Assembly: GCA_900553015.1 (NCBI GenBank)
Contig: USBY01000002.1
Coordinates: forward strand, 58,763-122,762
Reading direction: 5' to 3'
DNA: 64,000 bases
Origin: an uncultured Clostridium sp.
GTDB lineage: Bacteria > Bacillota > Clostridia > TANB77 > CAG-508
The translations under genes and the position numbers were made by a program. The notes beneath the pieces were generated by a model, which saw only the letters and a list, made by a program, of their open reading frames with translations, had not been told where the DNA came from and searched no databases. Positions 9,297-18,057 of this stretch are shown in pieces (positions within the stretch are counted from its first letter, which is position 1; every line of letters starts with the position of its first letter).

Positions 9297-10937
9297 CTAG
9301 CTTACTTTGTCAAATAATTTATCTTGATTATTATATACATATCTATTTACAAAATAAGTAATTATAATATGTAGAACTACCAAAATTGCAGCTGTTATAA
9401 AATAATTTGTAAAACTTAATGGTATGGTCACTATAAATATTATTCCAATTTCTAATAGATTTAATACAAAAGGCCATAATAAATTCATATTTTGTTTTAC
9501 TACAGCATATTCAGTTGACCATTCTAACTTTGGTTTTCTTAAATCTACTAATTCCATTAATAATGTTTGTAAAATTAACAAAATTAAATTTAATATTAAT
9601 GCTGTTAATAAAAATGCTAGTGATGTTTTTGCTACTACATAAATAAATATTAAAACAATTAGTGATGTTATAGTTCCAAAAACAACATTTGGTATTCCTT
9701 TATAAATTAATTGTTTATAATATGGCACTGGTATATATTTCATAAAAATTGCATTTTGTCCATCTCTTGATATAGCAGTTGGAGCAATATATAGCATACT
9801 TGTCAAAAATTCTGTAATTGCAAGAATTGCTGCCAATCCAATTGGTGTCTCTATAAAACCACCTAATACTTTTTGGAATTCATTTATTGCTTCTTGTGAA
9901 TTATTACTATTTATACTTACAATAAATATTCCCAAAAATACTACTGGCATTAATACAGATGGCAATACACATTGCACAAAAAATATCGGATTTTTAAATA
10001 GCATTTTAAATTCCTTTGCTACATATGATTTTCCTACTGAATTTATTTTTATGTCTTTACCAGTTATATTTTTCCCTTTCTTTGCTCCAGAAGATAAATT
10101 ACCTACTGCCCCTCTAAAGTAAAGTTTATTTCCTATTAAAATAAAGACAATATAACATATTGCTGTAATTCCTAGCAATTTAAAAAATTCAATAAAACTT
10201 GCATTTACTATTGCATTAATTCCTGGTTTTATAATAGGTAAACTATCACTAACCATTTCTACCATACTATTGGCTTGTGTTAATGCATTTAATAAATCTG
10301 CTTCACTTAATTCTGATGTTCCAGAAAAAGCAAATGAAAGTATAAGTGCTAATGCAATTCCTAATAGTGGTGCTATAAGTTTAAATCTATCTTTATTTTT
10401 TACACCCTTTGAAAAACTCATTATTACCATTATTATAAAAGTTGCAATAAGTATTGGAATTATTGGAAATATTATTAATACCAATAATGAAACTATATAG
10501 AACATTGCCCCTGCTGATGTAAGAATTCCATAAACAATTATTGGTGCTACTGCAAATATTAATTCCATTACATACTCTGTTACTAATATTACATTTAATT
10601 TTGAAATTAATATTTCTCTAGGCTTTAATGGTAATGGCAAAATGTAATCCAAATCTTTTGAAAAATAGAATACATTTGTTGCTGATATAATTGATTGTAT
10701 TATTGTAAGTAGTGCTAACCCTAATAAAAATATTCCAATAAACATTGCTTCTTGATGCACTTGCTGTAGTGTTGTAATTAATCCATATGAAAGGAATCCA
10801 AATATTCCCATTAAATATACTAGTAAAATCCCATAAAGTATTATTTTTCCTACTTTGCTTGTTTTTTTATTATTTTCACTATATTTTTGGAAGGAATTTT
10901 TAAGGAGAACTTTTGTAAGTGAAATTATCTTATTCAT
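9297..10937 (-). CDS. ABC-2 type exporter permease
   Basis: This 546-residue membrane protein shows at least ten strongly hydrophobic segments in two sets, separated by a hydrophilic loop around residues 285-315, as in ABC-2 family permeases. No conserved substrate motif is seen. It overlaps the end of its ATPase gene by 8 bases, which implies translational coupling and a two-gene exporter. The substrate is unknown; such pairs often export peptides or drugs. The start ATG 10937 lies inside the 3' end of the ATPase gene. Confidence 0.85.
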   Translation of the reverse strand: MNKIISLTKVLLKNSFQKYSENNKKTSKVGKIILYGILLVYLMGIFGFLSYGLITTLQQVHQEAMFIGIFLLGLALLTIIQSIISATNVFYFSKDLDYILPLPLKPREILISKLNVILVTEYVMELIFAVAPIIVYGILTSAGAMFYIVSLLVLIIFPIIPILIATFIIMVIMSFSKGVKNKDRFKLIAPLLGIALALILSFAFSGTSELSEADLLNALTQANSMVEMVSDSLPIIKPGINAIVNASFIEFFKLLGITAICYIVFILIGNKLYFRGAVGNLSSGAKKGKNITGKDIKINSVGKSYVAKEFKMLFKNPIFFVQCVLPSVLMPVVFLGIFIVSINSNNSQEAINEFQKVLGGFIETPIGLAAILAITEFLTSMLYIAPTAISRDGQNAIFMKYIPVPYYKQLIYKGIPNVVFGTITSLIVLIFIYVVAKTSLAFLLTALILNLILLILQTLLMELVDLRKPKLEWSTEYAVVKQNMNLLWPFVLNLLEIGIIFIVTIPLSFTNYFITAAILVVLHIIITYFVNRYVYNNQDKLFDKVS

Positions 10938-11655
10938 CTTGTGTAATCTCCAAGAATAGTTCTTCTAATGTTCCATTGTCTTTTAGTTTTGTCTTCATTT
11001 CTTCAAATGTTCCAACAAAAATTAATTTCCCCTTATTTATAATTCCTACTCTGTCACATAATTTTTCTGCAACTTCTAAAACATGTGTAGAAAAGAAAAC
11101 ACAATTACCTTCCTTTGCGTGTTTCCTCATCATTTCTTTTAAGTCATAAGATGCCTTTGGATCCAATCCAGTCATTGGCTCATCTAATATCCAATTTTTT
11201 GGATTATTTAGAAGAGCTCCACATAATATTATTTTTTGACGCATTCCGTGTGAATAGCCTTGCATCTCTTCATTTAAATTATCATATATCTCAAATTTCT
11301 TTGTTAAATCTTCTATTCTTTGTTTTCTTATTTCTTTTGGAACCTCATAAATATCTCCCATAAAATTTAAGTATTCTATTCCTTTAAGTTTTAAGAATAT
11401 ATCTGGTGTGTCTGGTACAAATCCTATAGTTTTCTTAGCAGAAATACTATCCTTTTTTATATCTTTATCATCTACCAATATTTTTCCCTCATCGGCATTT
11501 AATATGCCTGTAATCATCTTGATAGTTGTTGTTTTTCCTGCACCATTTGGTCCTAAAAAGCCAAAAATTTCTCCATCTTTTATTTCTAAGTTTAGGGAAT
11601 CTACAGATTTTTTTCCTTTTACATATGACTTAGAAATATTTTCTAATTTAATCAT
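10930..11655 (-). CDS. ABC transporter ATP-binding protein
   Basis: The 241-residue ATPase carries Walker A (GPNGAGKTT), a Q-loop region, the degenerate signature YSHGMRQ, Walker B (WILDEPMTGLD) and the H-loop (STHVLE). The order and length fit ABC-2 exporter ATPases. It powers the overlapping permease downstream. I place the start at ATG 11655, with AAGGGGG upstream; a longer version beginning at 11694 lacks a ribosome site. Confidence 0.93.
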   Translation of the reverse strand: MIKLENISKSYVKGKKSVDSLNLEIKDGEIFGFLGPNGAGKTTTIKMITGILNADEGKILVDDKDIKKDSISAKKTIGFVPDTPDIFLKLKGIEYLNFMGDIYEVPKEIRKQRIEDLTKKFEIYDNLNEEMQGYSHGMRQKIILCGALLNNPKNWILDEPMTGLDPKASYDLKEMMRKHAKEGNCVFFSTHVLEVAEKLCDRVGIINKGKLIFVGTFEEMKTKLKDNGTLEELFLEITQDE

Positions 11656-11764
11656 GGTTATCCCCCTTTTTTTATATTTTTCATGATTGTACAATTTTTT
11701 TATTCTATTAGCAATACTATTTATAAATTATTAAGATATAATATATTAAAATTCTATTAATATC

Positions 11765-11793
11765 TTTACAGCAGAGCCATTTTGCTATATACT
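11765..11793 (+). promoter_or_regulatory. Promoter of lactate dehydrogenase
   Basis: TTTACA (11765-11770), 17 bases, TATACT (11788-11793). Each hexamer matches the vegetative consensus at five of six positions. The ribosome site AGGAGG lies about 20 bases downstream. Confidence 0.6.
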
Positions 11794-11829
11794 ATATTGG
11801 CAGACAAATTATTAGGAGGTCTCTTACAA

Positions 11830-12738
11830 ATGAAAAATAAAGTAGTTATAATAGGTACTGGTAACGTTGGAGTTAGTTATGCCTACTCACTTTTAAGTTC
11901 TAACATAAATATACATGAAATTGTATTAATAGACATTAATATGCAAAAAGCTGAAGGAGAAGCATTAGATTTACTAAATTGTATACCACTTACTAACACT
12001 TCTTCTAAAATCAAGTTTGGAACATATGAAGAATGTAATGATGCATCAATTATATGTATAACAGCAGGTGTTAGCCAAAGAGCAAATATTTCATCTAGAA
12101 TGGAAGATTTGCATAATGCAAGTAATATTTTTAAAGAAATTGTTAAAAGTATTGCAGCTACAAAGTTTAATGGAATTATACTTGTGGCAGGTAACCCACT
12201 AGATGTTATGACATATCTTACTTGGCAATATTCAGGACTAAATTCAAATAAAATTATTGGTTCTGGAACATCATTAGATTCTGCAAGACTTCAAAATATT
12301 ATTGCAAATAAACTTGAGGTTTCACCAAAAAGTATACATGCTTATGTAATTGGTGAACATGGAAATAGTGGGTTTGTTCCTTGGAGCAATGCAAAAATCG
12401 GTTTAGAACCAATTTCTAACTATTTATCACACGAAGATATGATAAATATAGAAGATGAAACAAGAAACTTTGGTTTTAAAATTGCTCAAAAAAAGAATTA
12501 CACTTGTTTTGGAATAGCTTCTGCTTTAACAAGAATAACTAGTGCAATCATAGCAGATGAAAAAGCGATTATATGTGTTTCTTCTTATGATCCAGTTCAA
12601 AAAGTATTTATTAGTACACCTTCTGTTATTGGAATAAATGGTGTCGAAAAAACTGGAATTATGGCTTTAAATCAAGAAGAAATTCACAAATTCGAAAACT
12701 CTGCAAATATTATACGAAATGCTATTAATGAAATTTAA
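11830..12738 (+). CDS. ldh: L-lactate dehydrogenase
   Basis: The enzyme reduces pyruvate to L-lactate with NADH. The 302-residue product has the Rossmann motif GTGNVG (G9, G11, G14), the active-site loop AGVSQR with Q83, where malate dehydrogenases have Arg, substrate Arg R90 and R153, D150 in SLDSAR and catalytic H177 in GEHG. The Q83 assignment favours lactate over malate. The N-terminal start was set at ATG 11830, nine bases after AGGAGG. It is transcribed alone from the promoter at 11765 and ends at a terminator that merges with the next gene's ribosome site. Confidence 0.9.
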   Translation: MKNKVVIIGTGNVGVSYAYSLLSSNINIHEIVLIDINMQKAEGEALDLLNCIPLTNTSSKIKFGTYEECNDASIICITAGVSQRANISSRMEDLHNASNIFKEIVKSIAATKFNGIILVAGNPLDVMTYLTWQYSGLNSNKIIGSGTSLDSARLQNIIANKLEVSPKSIHAYVIGEHGNSGFVPWSNAKIGLEPISNYLSHEDMINIEDETRNFGFKIAQKKNYTCFGIASALTRITSAIIADEKAIICVSSYDPVQKVFISTPSVIGINGVEKTGIMALNQEEIHKFENSANIIRNAINEI

Positions 12739-12745
12739 ATATACT

Positions 12746-12776
12746 ACCTCCTACATTTGTTATAGGGGGTTTTTTT
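12746..12776 (+). terminator. ldh terminator whose right arm is the next gene's ribosome site
   Basis: ACCTCCTA (12746-12753) pairs with TAGGGGGT (12763-12770), followed by seven T's and then directly by the ATG at 12777. The GGGGG of the right arm is the only ribosome site of the downstream gene, so the fold would both end ldh transcription and hide that site. Confidence 0.7.
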
Positions 12777-13337
12777 ATGGAAGCGTCAAAAGCTTTAATT
12801 GTAAAAAAGAAATTAACAGATACACAATATATAATATTATATTTTTTCCTTTACTCATTTATTGGATGGTTAATGGAAACTTTTTATTCATTACTTGTAT
12901 TAGGACATTTCACAAATCGTGGATTTTTAGTTGGTCCAATTTGTCCTATTTATGGGTTTGGAGCAATTTTAATGATTTTGTTTATTGGTCAATATAAGAA
13001 AAATTCAATTAAATTATTTTTAGCTTCAGCTTTCATTTTCTCTGCATTTGAATATGTAGTAGGTTTTGCATTAGATGCGATTTTTGCTGCCAAATGGTGG
13101 GATTATACATATGACTTTTTTAATTTGAATGGTAGAATTAGTATTTTATATACAATAGCATGGGGATTTATCGGATTATTATTTATTAATCATATTCATC
13201 CATTTTTTTCTAAGAAAATAGAAAAATCCTTATCTGCTATTCCAACCTATATTTTAAAAGTCCTTATATATTTAATGCCAATAATTTTAATTATTGATAC
13301 TATTTTCTCTAGTTTAAAATATCTAGGTATATTATAA
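12777..13337 (+). CDS. CmpB-type putative ABC transporter membrane protein (PF06541 family)
   Basis: A 186-residue membrane protein with about five hydrophobic segments. IGWLMETFYSL, FLVGPICPIYGFGA, AAKWWDYTYD and LNGRIS align position for position with the copy at 4518-5357, which identifies the PF06541 family. This copy lacks the soluble C-terminal tail and is nearer the common family length. The role is undefined. The ATG follows a seven-T run after the GGGGG ribosome site, which is inside the preceding terminator hairpin, so expression may depend on read-through and unfolding. Confidence 0.8.
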   Translation: MEASKALIVKKKLTDTQYIILYFFLYSFIGWLMETFYSLLVLGHFTNRGFLVGPICPIYGFGAILMILFIGQYKKNSIKLFLASAFIFSAFEYVVGFALDAIFAAKWWDYTYDFFNLNGRISILYTIAWGFIGLLFINHIHPFFSKKIEKSLSAIPTYILKVLIYLMPIILIIDTIFSSLKYLGIL

Positions 13338-13351
13338 TGTCGAATTTTGAA

Positions 13352-13382
13352 GGTATAGGTCGAACGATTTATACCCTTTTTT
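13352..13382 (+). terminator. Intrinsic terminator
   Basis: GGTATA (13352-13357) pairs with TATACC (13370-13375), then C and six T's. It ends the CmpB-family gene. Confidence 0.6.
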
Positions 13383-13383
13383 A

Positions 13384-13412
13384 TTGCTCTTTTTAGTAAA
13401 ATTTGGTATAAT
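13384..13412 (+). promoter_or_regulatory. Promoter of the RelA/SpoT-like gene
   Basis: TTGCTC (13384-13389), 17 bases, TATAAT (13407-13412), 43 bases before the start codon. It overlaps the T-run of the preceding terminator. Confidence 0.6.
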
Positions 13413-13454
13413 ATTCTTCGCGCGCAAATATATTTTATTATAGAGGTGATATCA

Positions 13455-14273
13455 TTGTCTCAAAAGACAAACTCATTAGAATCCGGCGAAAGTAGCGAGG
13501 TTCTTGCTGTTCCCGCGCAAAGAATTGGACTTGCTCAATTTATTTTAAGTCCAGAACAAAGGACAGCTATAGATAATAGAAATAATCTAGTAAGATTATA
13601 TGATACATATAAAAATGATTATCTTAAATACTATATACAAAATCTAGAAGCAGAAAATGCAAGTTTACAGGCTGCTTTTAAAAACGTAGATTTTTATATT
13701 ATGTCTAGGGTAAAATCTAAACATAACTATATAGAAAAATTAGATAAAAAAGGTGAAGCTTTAGATATATTTGGAGACAAAATAATTATCTTAGCTGTAG
13801 ATGGTAAAACAGATGAAGATTTATTAATTCAAAAAGCTTACGAAATGGAAAAATTTTTAGTTACACATGATCCAAATATAACTGAACTTTCTAGGAAAAG
13901 AAAAGATTATATAGCAGAACCTAAAAAAAATGGTTATTCATCCTTACATACAACTCGTATTGTTCATGTTCCAGATAAAGATATTAAATTTTATCGTGAA
14001 ACACAAATAAAAACATTTAGAATGAGAGAAACCGAAAAAACTGGCACAGCTGGTCATTCCTCTGTATATAAAAACAATAGAGACTTATTTTTAGAAAAAA
14101 TAGAAAGTGTAAATTCTGCTATATTTTTTTTACCGCAATATATGCATTTTGAGTTTGACAAAAAATCTAGAAAAGATATTTTAGTTTTAGATAGTTTTGA
14201 GTCCAATTTCAAATATTATTTTGGTATAAATTTTGATGATTTTATGCAAATGAGAGCTATACAATTAAGATAA
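13455..14273 (+). CDS. RelA/SpoT synthetase-domain-like protein, degenerate
   Basis: The 272-residue product has a single domain resembling the (p)ppGpp synthetase fold, with no HD hydrolase, TGS or ACT domain. RVKSKHNYIEKL, KDYIAEPKKNGYSSLH (K150 on), ETQIKT (E182 on) and TGTAGHSS..YK follow the RelA_SpoT order. Two positions differ from active enzymes: the usual G-x-R is G107-D108-K109, and EIQIRT is ETQIKT. It could be a divergent small alarmone synthetase, an enzyme with another product, or a non-catalytic binder. I choose TTG 13455 because the near-perfect ribosome site GAGGTGAT ends just before it; the GTG at 13446 lies inside that site. Confidence 0.75.
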   Translation: MSQKTNSLESGESSEVLAVPAQRIGLAQFILSPEQRTAIDNRNNLVRLYDTYKNDYLKYYIQNLEAENASLQAAFKNVDFYIMSRVKSKHNYIEKLDKKGEALDIFGDKIIILAVDGKTDEDLLIQKAYEMEKFLVTHDPNITELSRKRKDYIAEPKKNGYSSLHTTRIVHVPDKDIKFYRETQIKTFRMRETEKTGTAGHSSVYKNNRDLFLEKIESVNSAIFFLPQYMHFEFDKKSRKDILVLDSFESNFKYYFGINFDDFMQMRAIQLR

Positions 14274-14275
14274 CC

Positions 14276-14312
14276 AAAAAGACGTGATTTTAATTTTAAT
14301 CACGTCTTTTTT
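14276..14312. terminator. Bidirectional intrinsic terminator
   Basis: AAAAAGACGTGATT (14276-14289) pairs with AATCACGTCTTTTTT (14298-14312). It separates the convergent RelA/SpoT-like and methyltransferase genes and can serve both strands. Confidence 0.9.
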
Positions 14313-14328
14313 CTCTAACACTATATTT

Positions 14329-14913
14329 TTAAAATCTACTTATTGCAAGTCCATCTCCAACTTCTAATATTTCTGTTGTACAATTTTCATCTTCTGTTAC
14401 TTCTTTTATATATTCGCGTAGATTTCTTACAGCAGTTCTTTGTTTATGTTTGTTATAATCACTCATTACATAACCTTTATATAAAATATTGTCGGCAAAA
14501 ATAATTCCATTTTTGTTTAACATTCTTTTAGCTTGTTCTAAAAAGAATGGATATTTTCCCTTTGCAGCATCTATAAATACAACATCATATTTTTTATCTA
14601 ATGTAGGCAATATTTCTACTGCATCTCCTTCTAAAATATTAATCTTGTCTGCTACTCCCACTTTTTGTATATTTATCTTTGCCTCTTCTACTCTTTCATG
14701 CTCTCTTTCTATTGTATCTATTTTACCACCTTCAGCTAAATATCTTGAAAAGCACATAGCAGAATAGCCAACAGCAGTTCCTATCTCTAATATTGCTTTT
14801 GGTTTCGTTTCTTTTAAAATTTTATCTATTACTTCTAAAGTATCATCCATAATTATTGGAATATGGTCTTCTAACGCTTTTTCTTTTATTATTTTTAACT
14901 CTTGTTCGTTCAT
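14329..14913 (-). CDS. trmR: O-methyltransferase, probable tRNA 5-hydroxyuridine methyltransferase
   Basis: A 194-residue class I methyltransferase of the COG4122 (YrrM/TrmR) type. Motif I is ILEIGTAVGYSA, the acidic partner is DTIERE, and metal-binding FIDAAKGKY and FADNILYKG are kept. In Bacillus, TrmR methylates 5-hydroxyuridine at the tRNA wobble base made by U32-family TrhP proteins; a U32 protein is present here at 61814-63043 but not adjacent. The family also includes catechol-type enzymes, so the substrate is an inference. ATG 14913 follows TAAAGGAG. Palindromic repeats separate it from typA. Confidence 0.8.
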   Translation of the reverse strand: MNEQELKIIKEKALEDHIPIIMDDTLEVIDKILKETKPKAILEIGTAVGYSAMCFSRYLAEGGKIDTIEREHERVEEAKINIQKVGVADKINILEGDAVEILPTLDKKYDVVFIDAAKGKYPFFLEQAKRMLNKNGIIFADNILYKGYVMSDYNKHKQRTAVRNLREYIKEVTEDENCTTEILEVGDGLAISRF

Positions 14914-14946
14914 ATACCTTCTCCTTTAATTATCAAACCAAAGAAA

Positions 14947-15003
14947 TAGGGATTCCAAGGAACGTCCCCAAATCCCTGTTGGAAAGAACTCCAAAATCCC
15001 TAT
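14947..15003. repeat. Dispersed palindromic repeat, locus 2 (one full and one decayed unit)
   Basis: AGGGATTCCAAGGAACGTCCCC then AAATCCCT, followed by a decayed copy GTTGGAAAGAACTCC then AAAATCCCTAT. It lies between the trmR-like gene and typA, only a few bases from the typA stop. Confidence 0.85.
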
Positions 15004-15010
15004 CTTACTT

Positions 15011-16837
15011 TTAGTCTTCTTTAACTTTTCTTCTTGCTTCTCTTTCTCTAGTTTTTGTGTCTAGTATTTTCTTTCTTAATCTAATGCTCTTTGGAGTTAC
15101 TTCTACTAATTCATCATCTTGAATAAACTCTATAGCTTTTTCTAATGACATTTGAATTGGTGGTACTAATCTTAAAGCATCATCAGAACCTGAAGCTCTT
15201 GTATTTGTTAAATGTTTTTCTTTACATACATTTATTGCTAAATCTTCTGGTCTAGAATTTATACCAACAATCATACCTTCATATACTTCTACACCTGGTC
15301 CAATGAATAAATCACCTTTATCTTGTGCATTGTATAATCCATATGTTATAGATGTTCCTGCTTCGAATGCTACAATTGTTCCTCTTGTTCTTGCAACAAC
15401 TGTTCCTTTATATGGTTCATAGTCTTCGAATACATGGTTCATAACACCATTACCTTTTGTGTCTGTCATAAATTCTGTTCTATAACCAATTAAACCTCTT
15501 GAAGGTATTTTAAATTCTACTTTAGTATGACCTGCTTCTGCTGGTTCCATATTTATCATTTCTGCTTTTCTTTTTCCTAATTTTTCTATAACACTACCAA
15601 TACAATCATCTGGTACATTTACTACAAGTCTTTCAATTGGTTCACATTTTACACCATTTATTTCTTTTATAATAACTTTTGGTCTAGAAACTAAGAATTC
15701 ATATCCTTCTCTTCTCATTGTTTCGATTAATACAGATAGATGTAATTCTCCACGTCCAGCTACTTCAAATGAATCTGCAGAATCTGTTTCACTTACACGT
15801 AAACTTACATTTCTTTCAAGCTCTTTAAATAATCTATCTCTTAAATGTCTTGAAGTAATGAATTTTCCTTCTTTACCAGCTAAAGGTCCATCATTTACAC
15901 TAAAAGTCATAGTAACTGTTGGTTCATCTATGTCTACAAAATCAATTTTTTCTGGGTGCTCTACATCACATATTGTCTCACCAATATTAATGTCTGGAAT
16001 ACCAGATAATTCGATAATATCACCTGCACCTATTTCTTGAACTTCTACTTTTTTAAGTCCCATATGTGTGTAAATTTTTCCTATTCTTGCATTTTCCATT
16101 TTTCCATCTTTTTTGCAAATAACTACTGGATCATTAACTTTTAATATTCCTCTTTCTAGTCTACCTATAGCCATTCTTCCTATGAATTCATCATAGTCAA
16201 TATTAGATACTAGCATTTGAACAGGTCCTTCTTCATCACAAGCAGGTGGATTTATTTCTTTTATAATTGTTTCAAATATACAATTTATATTATCACTGCT
16301 ATCTTCCATGTTCATTTTAGCAATTCCATTTTTAGCTGAAGCATAAATTACTGGGAATTCTAATTGTTCATCTGTTGCATCTAATTCTATAAATAATTCT
16401 AGTACTTGGTCTAATACCTTTGATGGATTTGCTCCTGGTCTATCTATTTTATTTATTACAACTATTGGTTTTAAATTTAAAGATAATGCTTTCTTTAAAA
16501 CCTCTCTTGTTTGAGGCATTGGTCCTTCGAACGCATCAACTAATAATAAAACTCCATCAACAGTTTTTAAAACTCTTTCTACTTCTCCACCGAAGTCAGC
16601 ATGTCCTGGTGTATCTACTATATTTATTTTTACACCATTATACATAACTGCTGTATTTTTAGAAAGAATTGTTATTCCTCTTTCTTTTTCTAATGCATTA
16701 GAATCCATAATTCTCTCGTCAACTTTTTCGTTGTCTCTAAATACATGGCTTTGTTTTAATAATGCATCTACTAATGTTGTTTTACCATGGTCTACGTGTG
16801 CTATGATTGCTATGTTTCTAATATTTTCGTTTATCAT
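15011..16837 (-). CDS. typA: Ribosome-associated GTPase TypA/BipA
   Basis: A 608-residue translational GTPase with G1 AHVDHGKTT (residues 13-21), G3 DTPGHADFGGE, G4 NKID and G5 SAKNG, then EF-G-like domains and the BipA C-terminal domain, with a basic tail rich in Arg/Lys. It acts on the ribosome in 50S assembly and stress adaptation. Length is typical. ATG 16837 follows TAAAGGAG. It is 13 bases downstream of the S1 gene on the same strand, in the series cmk-plsC-rpsA-typA. Confidence 0.97.
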   Translation of the reverse strand: MINENIRNIAIIAHVDHGKTTLVDALLKQSHVFRDNEKVDERIMDSNALEKERGITILSKNTAVMYNGVKINIVDTPGHADFGGEVERVLKTVDGVLLLVDAFEGPMPQTREVLKKALSLNLKPIVVINKIDRPGANPSKVLDQVLELFIELDATDEQLEFPVIYASAKNGIAKMNMEDSSDNINCIFETIIKEINPPACDEEGPVQMLVSNIDYDEFIGRMAIGRLERGILKVNDPVVICKKDGKMENARIGKIYTHMGLKKVEVQEIGAGDIIELSGIPDINIGETICDVEHPEKIDFVDIDEPTVTMTFSVNDGPLAGKEGKFITSRHLRDRLFKELERNVSLRVSETDSADSFEVAGRGELHLSVLIETMRREGYEFLVSRPKVIIKEINGVKCEPIERLVVNVPDDCIGSVIEKLGKRKAEMINMEPAEAGHTKVEFKIPSRGLIGYRTEFMTDTKGNGVMNHVFEDYEPYKGTVVARTRGTIVAFEAGTSITYGLYNAQDKGDLFIGPGVEVYEGMIVGINSRPEDLAINVCKEKHLTNTRASGSDDALRLVPPIQMSLEKAIEFIQDDELVEVTPKSIRLRKKILDTKTREREARRKVKED

Positions 16838-16850
16838 TTTTATTACTCCT

Positions 16851-17936
16851 TTATTCTTTATATTCGTTTGATGTATTTTCTAATTCTCTTATTGATAATT
16901 CGATTCTTTTATTTGCTAAATCCATATCAATTATTTTTGCATTTACTTTTTGTCCTATTCTTAATTCTTCTTCTGGTTTTGTTATTTTTCTTTCACATAT
17001 TTGAGAAAGATGTACTAACCCTTCAATTCCTGGCTCTAGTTCTACAAAAGCTCCAAAAGGCATCATTTTAACTACTTTTACTGTTAAAATATCATTTATA
17101 TTATATTTACCTTCTACAGATTTCCAAGGATCTGGTCCCTTTTCTGCATAAGATAATTTAATTCTTTTATTTTCTTTATCTACATCTATTGCTATTACAT
17201 CGATTACTTGTCCTACTTTTAAAATTTCGTTAGGTGGTGTATTTCTATTCCATGTAATTTCTGAAATATGTAATAACCCTTGTACTGCTCCTAAATCTAC
17301 AAAAGCACCATATGTACTTATACTTGTAACTTTTCCTTTATATTTTTTTCCTACTTCTGCTTCGTTCCAGAATTCGTCTATTTTCTTATTTTTTTCTTCG
17401 TCTAAAATTGCTTTTATTGACCCTATTATTCTTCTAGGTCTAAATTTGCATTCTATTAATCTAAATCTAACTACTTTATCTTTATAATCTTTTATGTTTT
17501 CACTTCTTGTTATTCCAGATAAAGAGATTGGAATAAATATATTGTATCCTTCTTTTGAAATTATAAATCCTTTGTCTGTGATTTCTGTAATTTTTTCCTC
17601 TAAAATTTCATTATTTTTAAATTTTTCTTCTAGCTCTTTTTGAGCTTCTTTCATTTTATATCTTTTAGTAGAAAGTAATACATTACCTTCACCATCATTC
17701 ATTTTTATTACTTCTGCTGTTATTTTATCTCCAACTTTTAATTCTTTATTAGGGTCTGCAGCTTCATTGTATGAATATTCATTTCTTGGAATTATTCCAT
17801 CTGCTTTATACCCGATATCTATAATTACTTCGCCTTTTTTATTTATATTTATTATTGTTCCTTCTATTGTTTCTTTTACATTTATATTTTTCATTGATTC
17901 TTCTATCATTTGTTCAAAATTTAATTGTTCTGACAT
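16851..17936 (-). CDS. rpsA: S1 RNA-binding domain protein (ribosomal protein S1 homologue)
   Basis: The 361-residue product contains four S1/OB-fold domains at about 18-88, 103-170, 188-258 and 274-345; the third and fourth have the clear G-K-V/F-GAFV-L---GLLHISE pattern. The four-domain form is usual in Clostridia, where it replaces the six-domain enterobacterial S1. It probably aids mRNA binding at the 30S subunit. The upstream region contains a perfect TGTTACA/TGTAACA dyad at 17958 and a perfect 12-bp hairpin at 18003, both possible control elements. The ribosome site is GGAAGGTGA. Confidence 0.9.
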   Translation of the reverse strand: MSEQLNFEQMIEESMKNINVKETIEGTIININKKGEVIIDIGYKADGIIPRNEYSYNEAADPNKELKVGDKITAEVIKMNDGEGNVLLSTKRYKMKEAQKELEEKFKNNEILEEKITEITDKGFIISKEGYNIFIPISLSGITRSENIKDYKDKVVRFRLIECKFRPRRIIGSIKAILDEEKNKKIDEFWNEAEVGKKYKGKVTSISTYGAFVDLGAVQGLLHISEITWNRNTPPNEILKVGQVIDVIAIDVDKENKRIKLSYAEKGPDPWKSVEGKYNINDILTVKVVKMMPFGAFVELEPGIEGLVHLSQICERKITKPEEELRIGQKVNAKIIDMDLANKRIELSIRELENTSNEYKE

Positions 17937-17957
17937 AATTTCACCTTCCTAAATCTT

Positions 17958-17972
17958 TGTTACATTGTAACA
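17958..17972. promoter_or_regulatory. Perfect dyad upstream of rpsA
   Basis: TGTTACA, one base, TGTAACA. It lies about 20 bases before the rpsA start, so a protein bound here would block expression. No matching regulator is identified. Confidence 0.4.
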
Positions 17973-18002
17973 TCCTCTTTCGTTTGGTTTATCTTTATAA
18001 AT

Positions 18003-18028
18003 GGCGTTTTTCATAAATGAAAAACGCC
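18003..18028. other. Perfect 12-bp inverted repeat between plsC and rpsA
   Basis: GGCGTTTTTCAT and ATGAAAAACGCC with a two-base loop. Read on the minus strand it follows plsC but has no T-run, so it is more likely a processing or stabilising hairpin than an intrinsic terminator. Confidence 0.6.
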
Positions 18029-18057
18029 TATTCGCAGTAAACTGACAATATTATATA

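Noticed and set aside
12719..12997. 92-codon frame overlapping ldh end and the CmpB-family start
   Set aside because: It is a shadow in another frame of a well-supported membrane protein gene and has no ribosome site.
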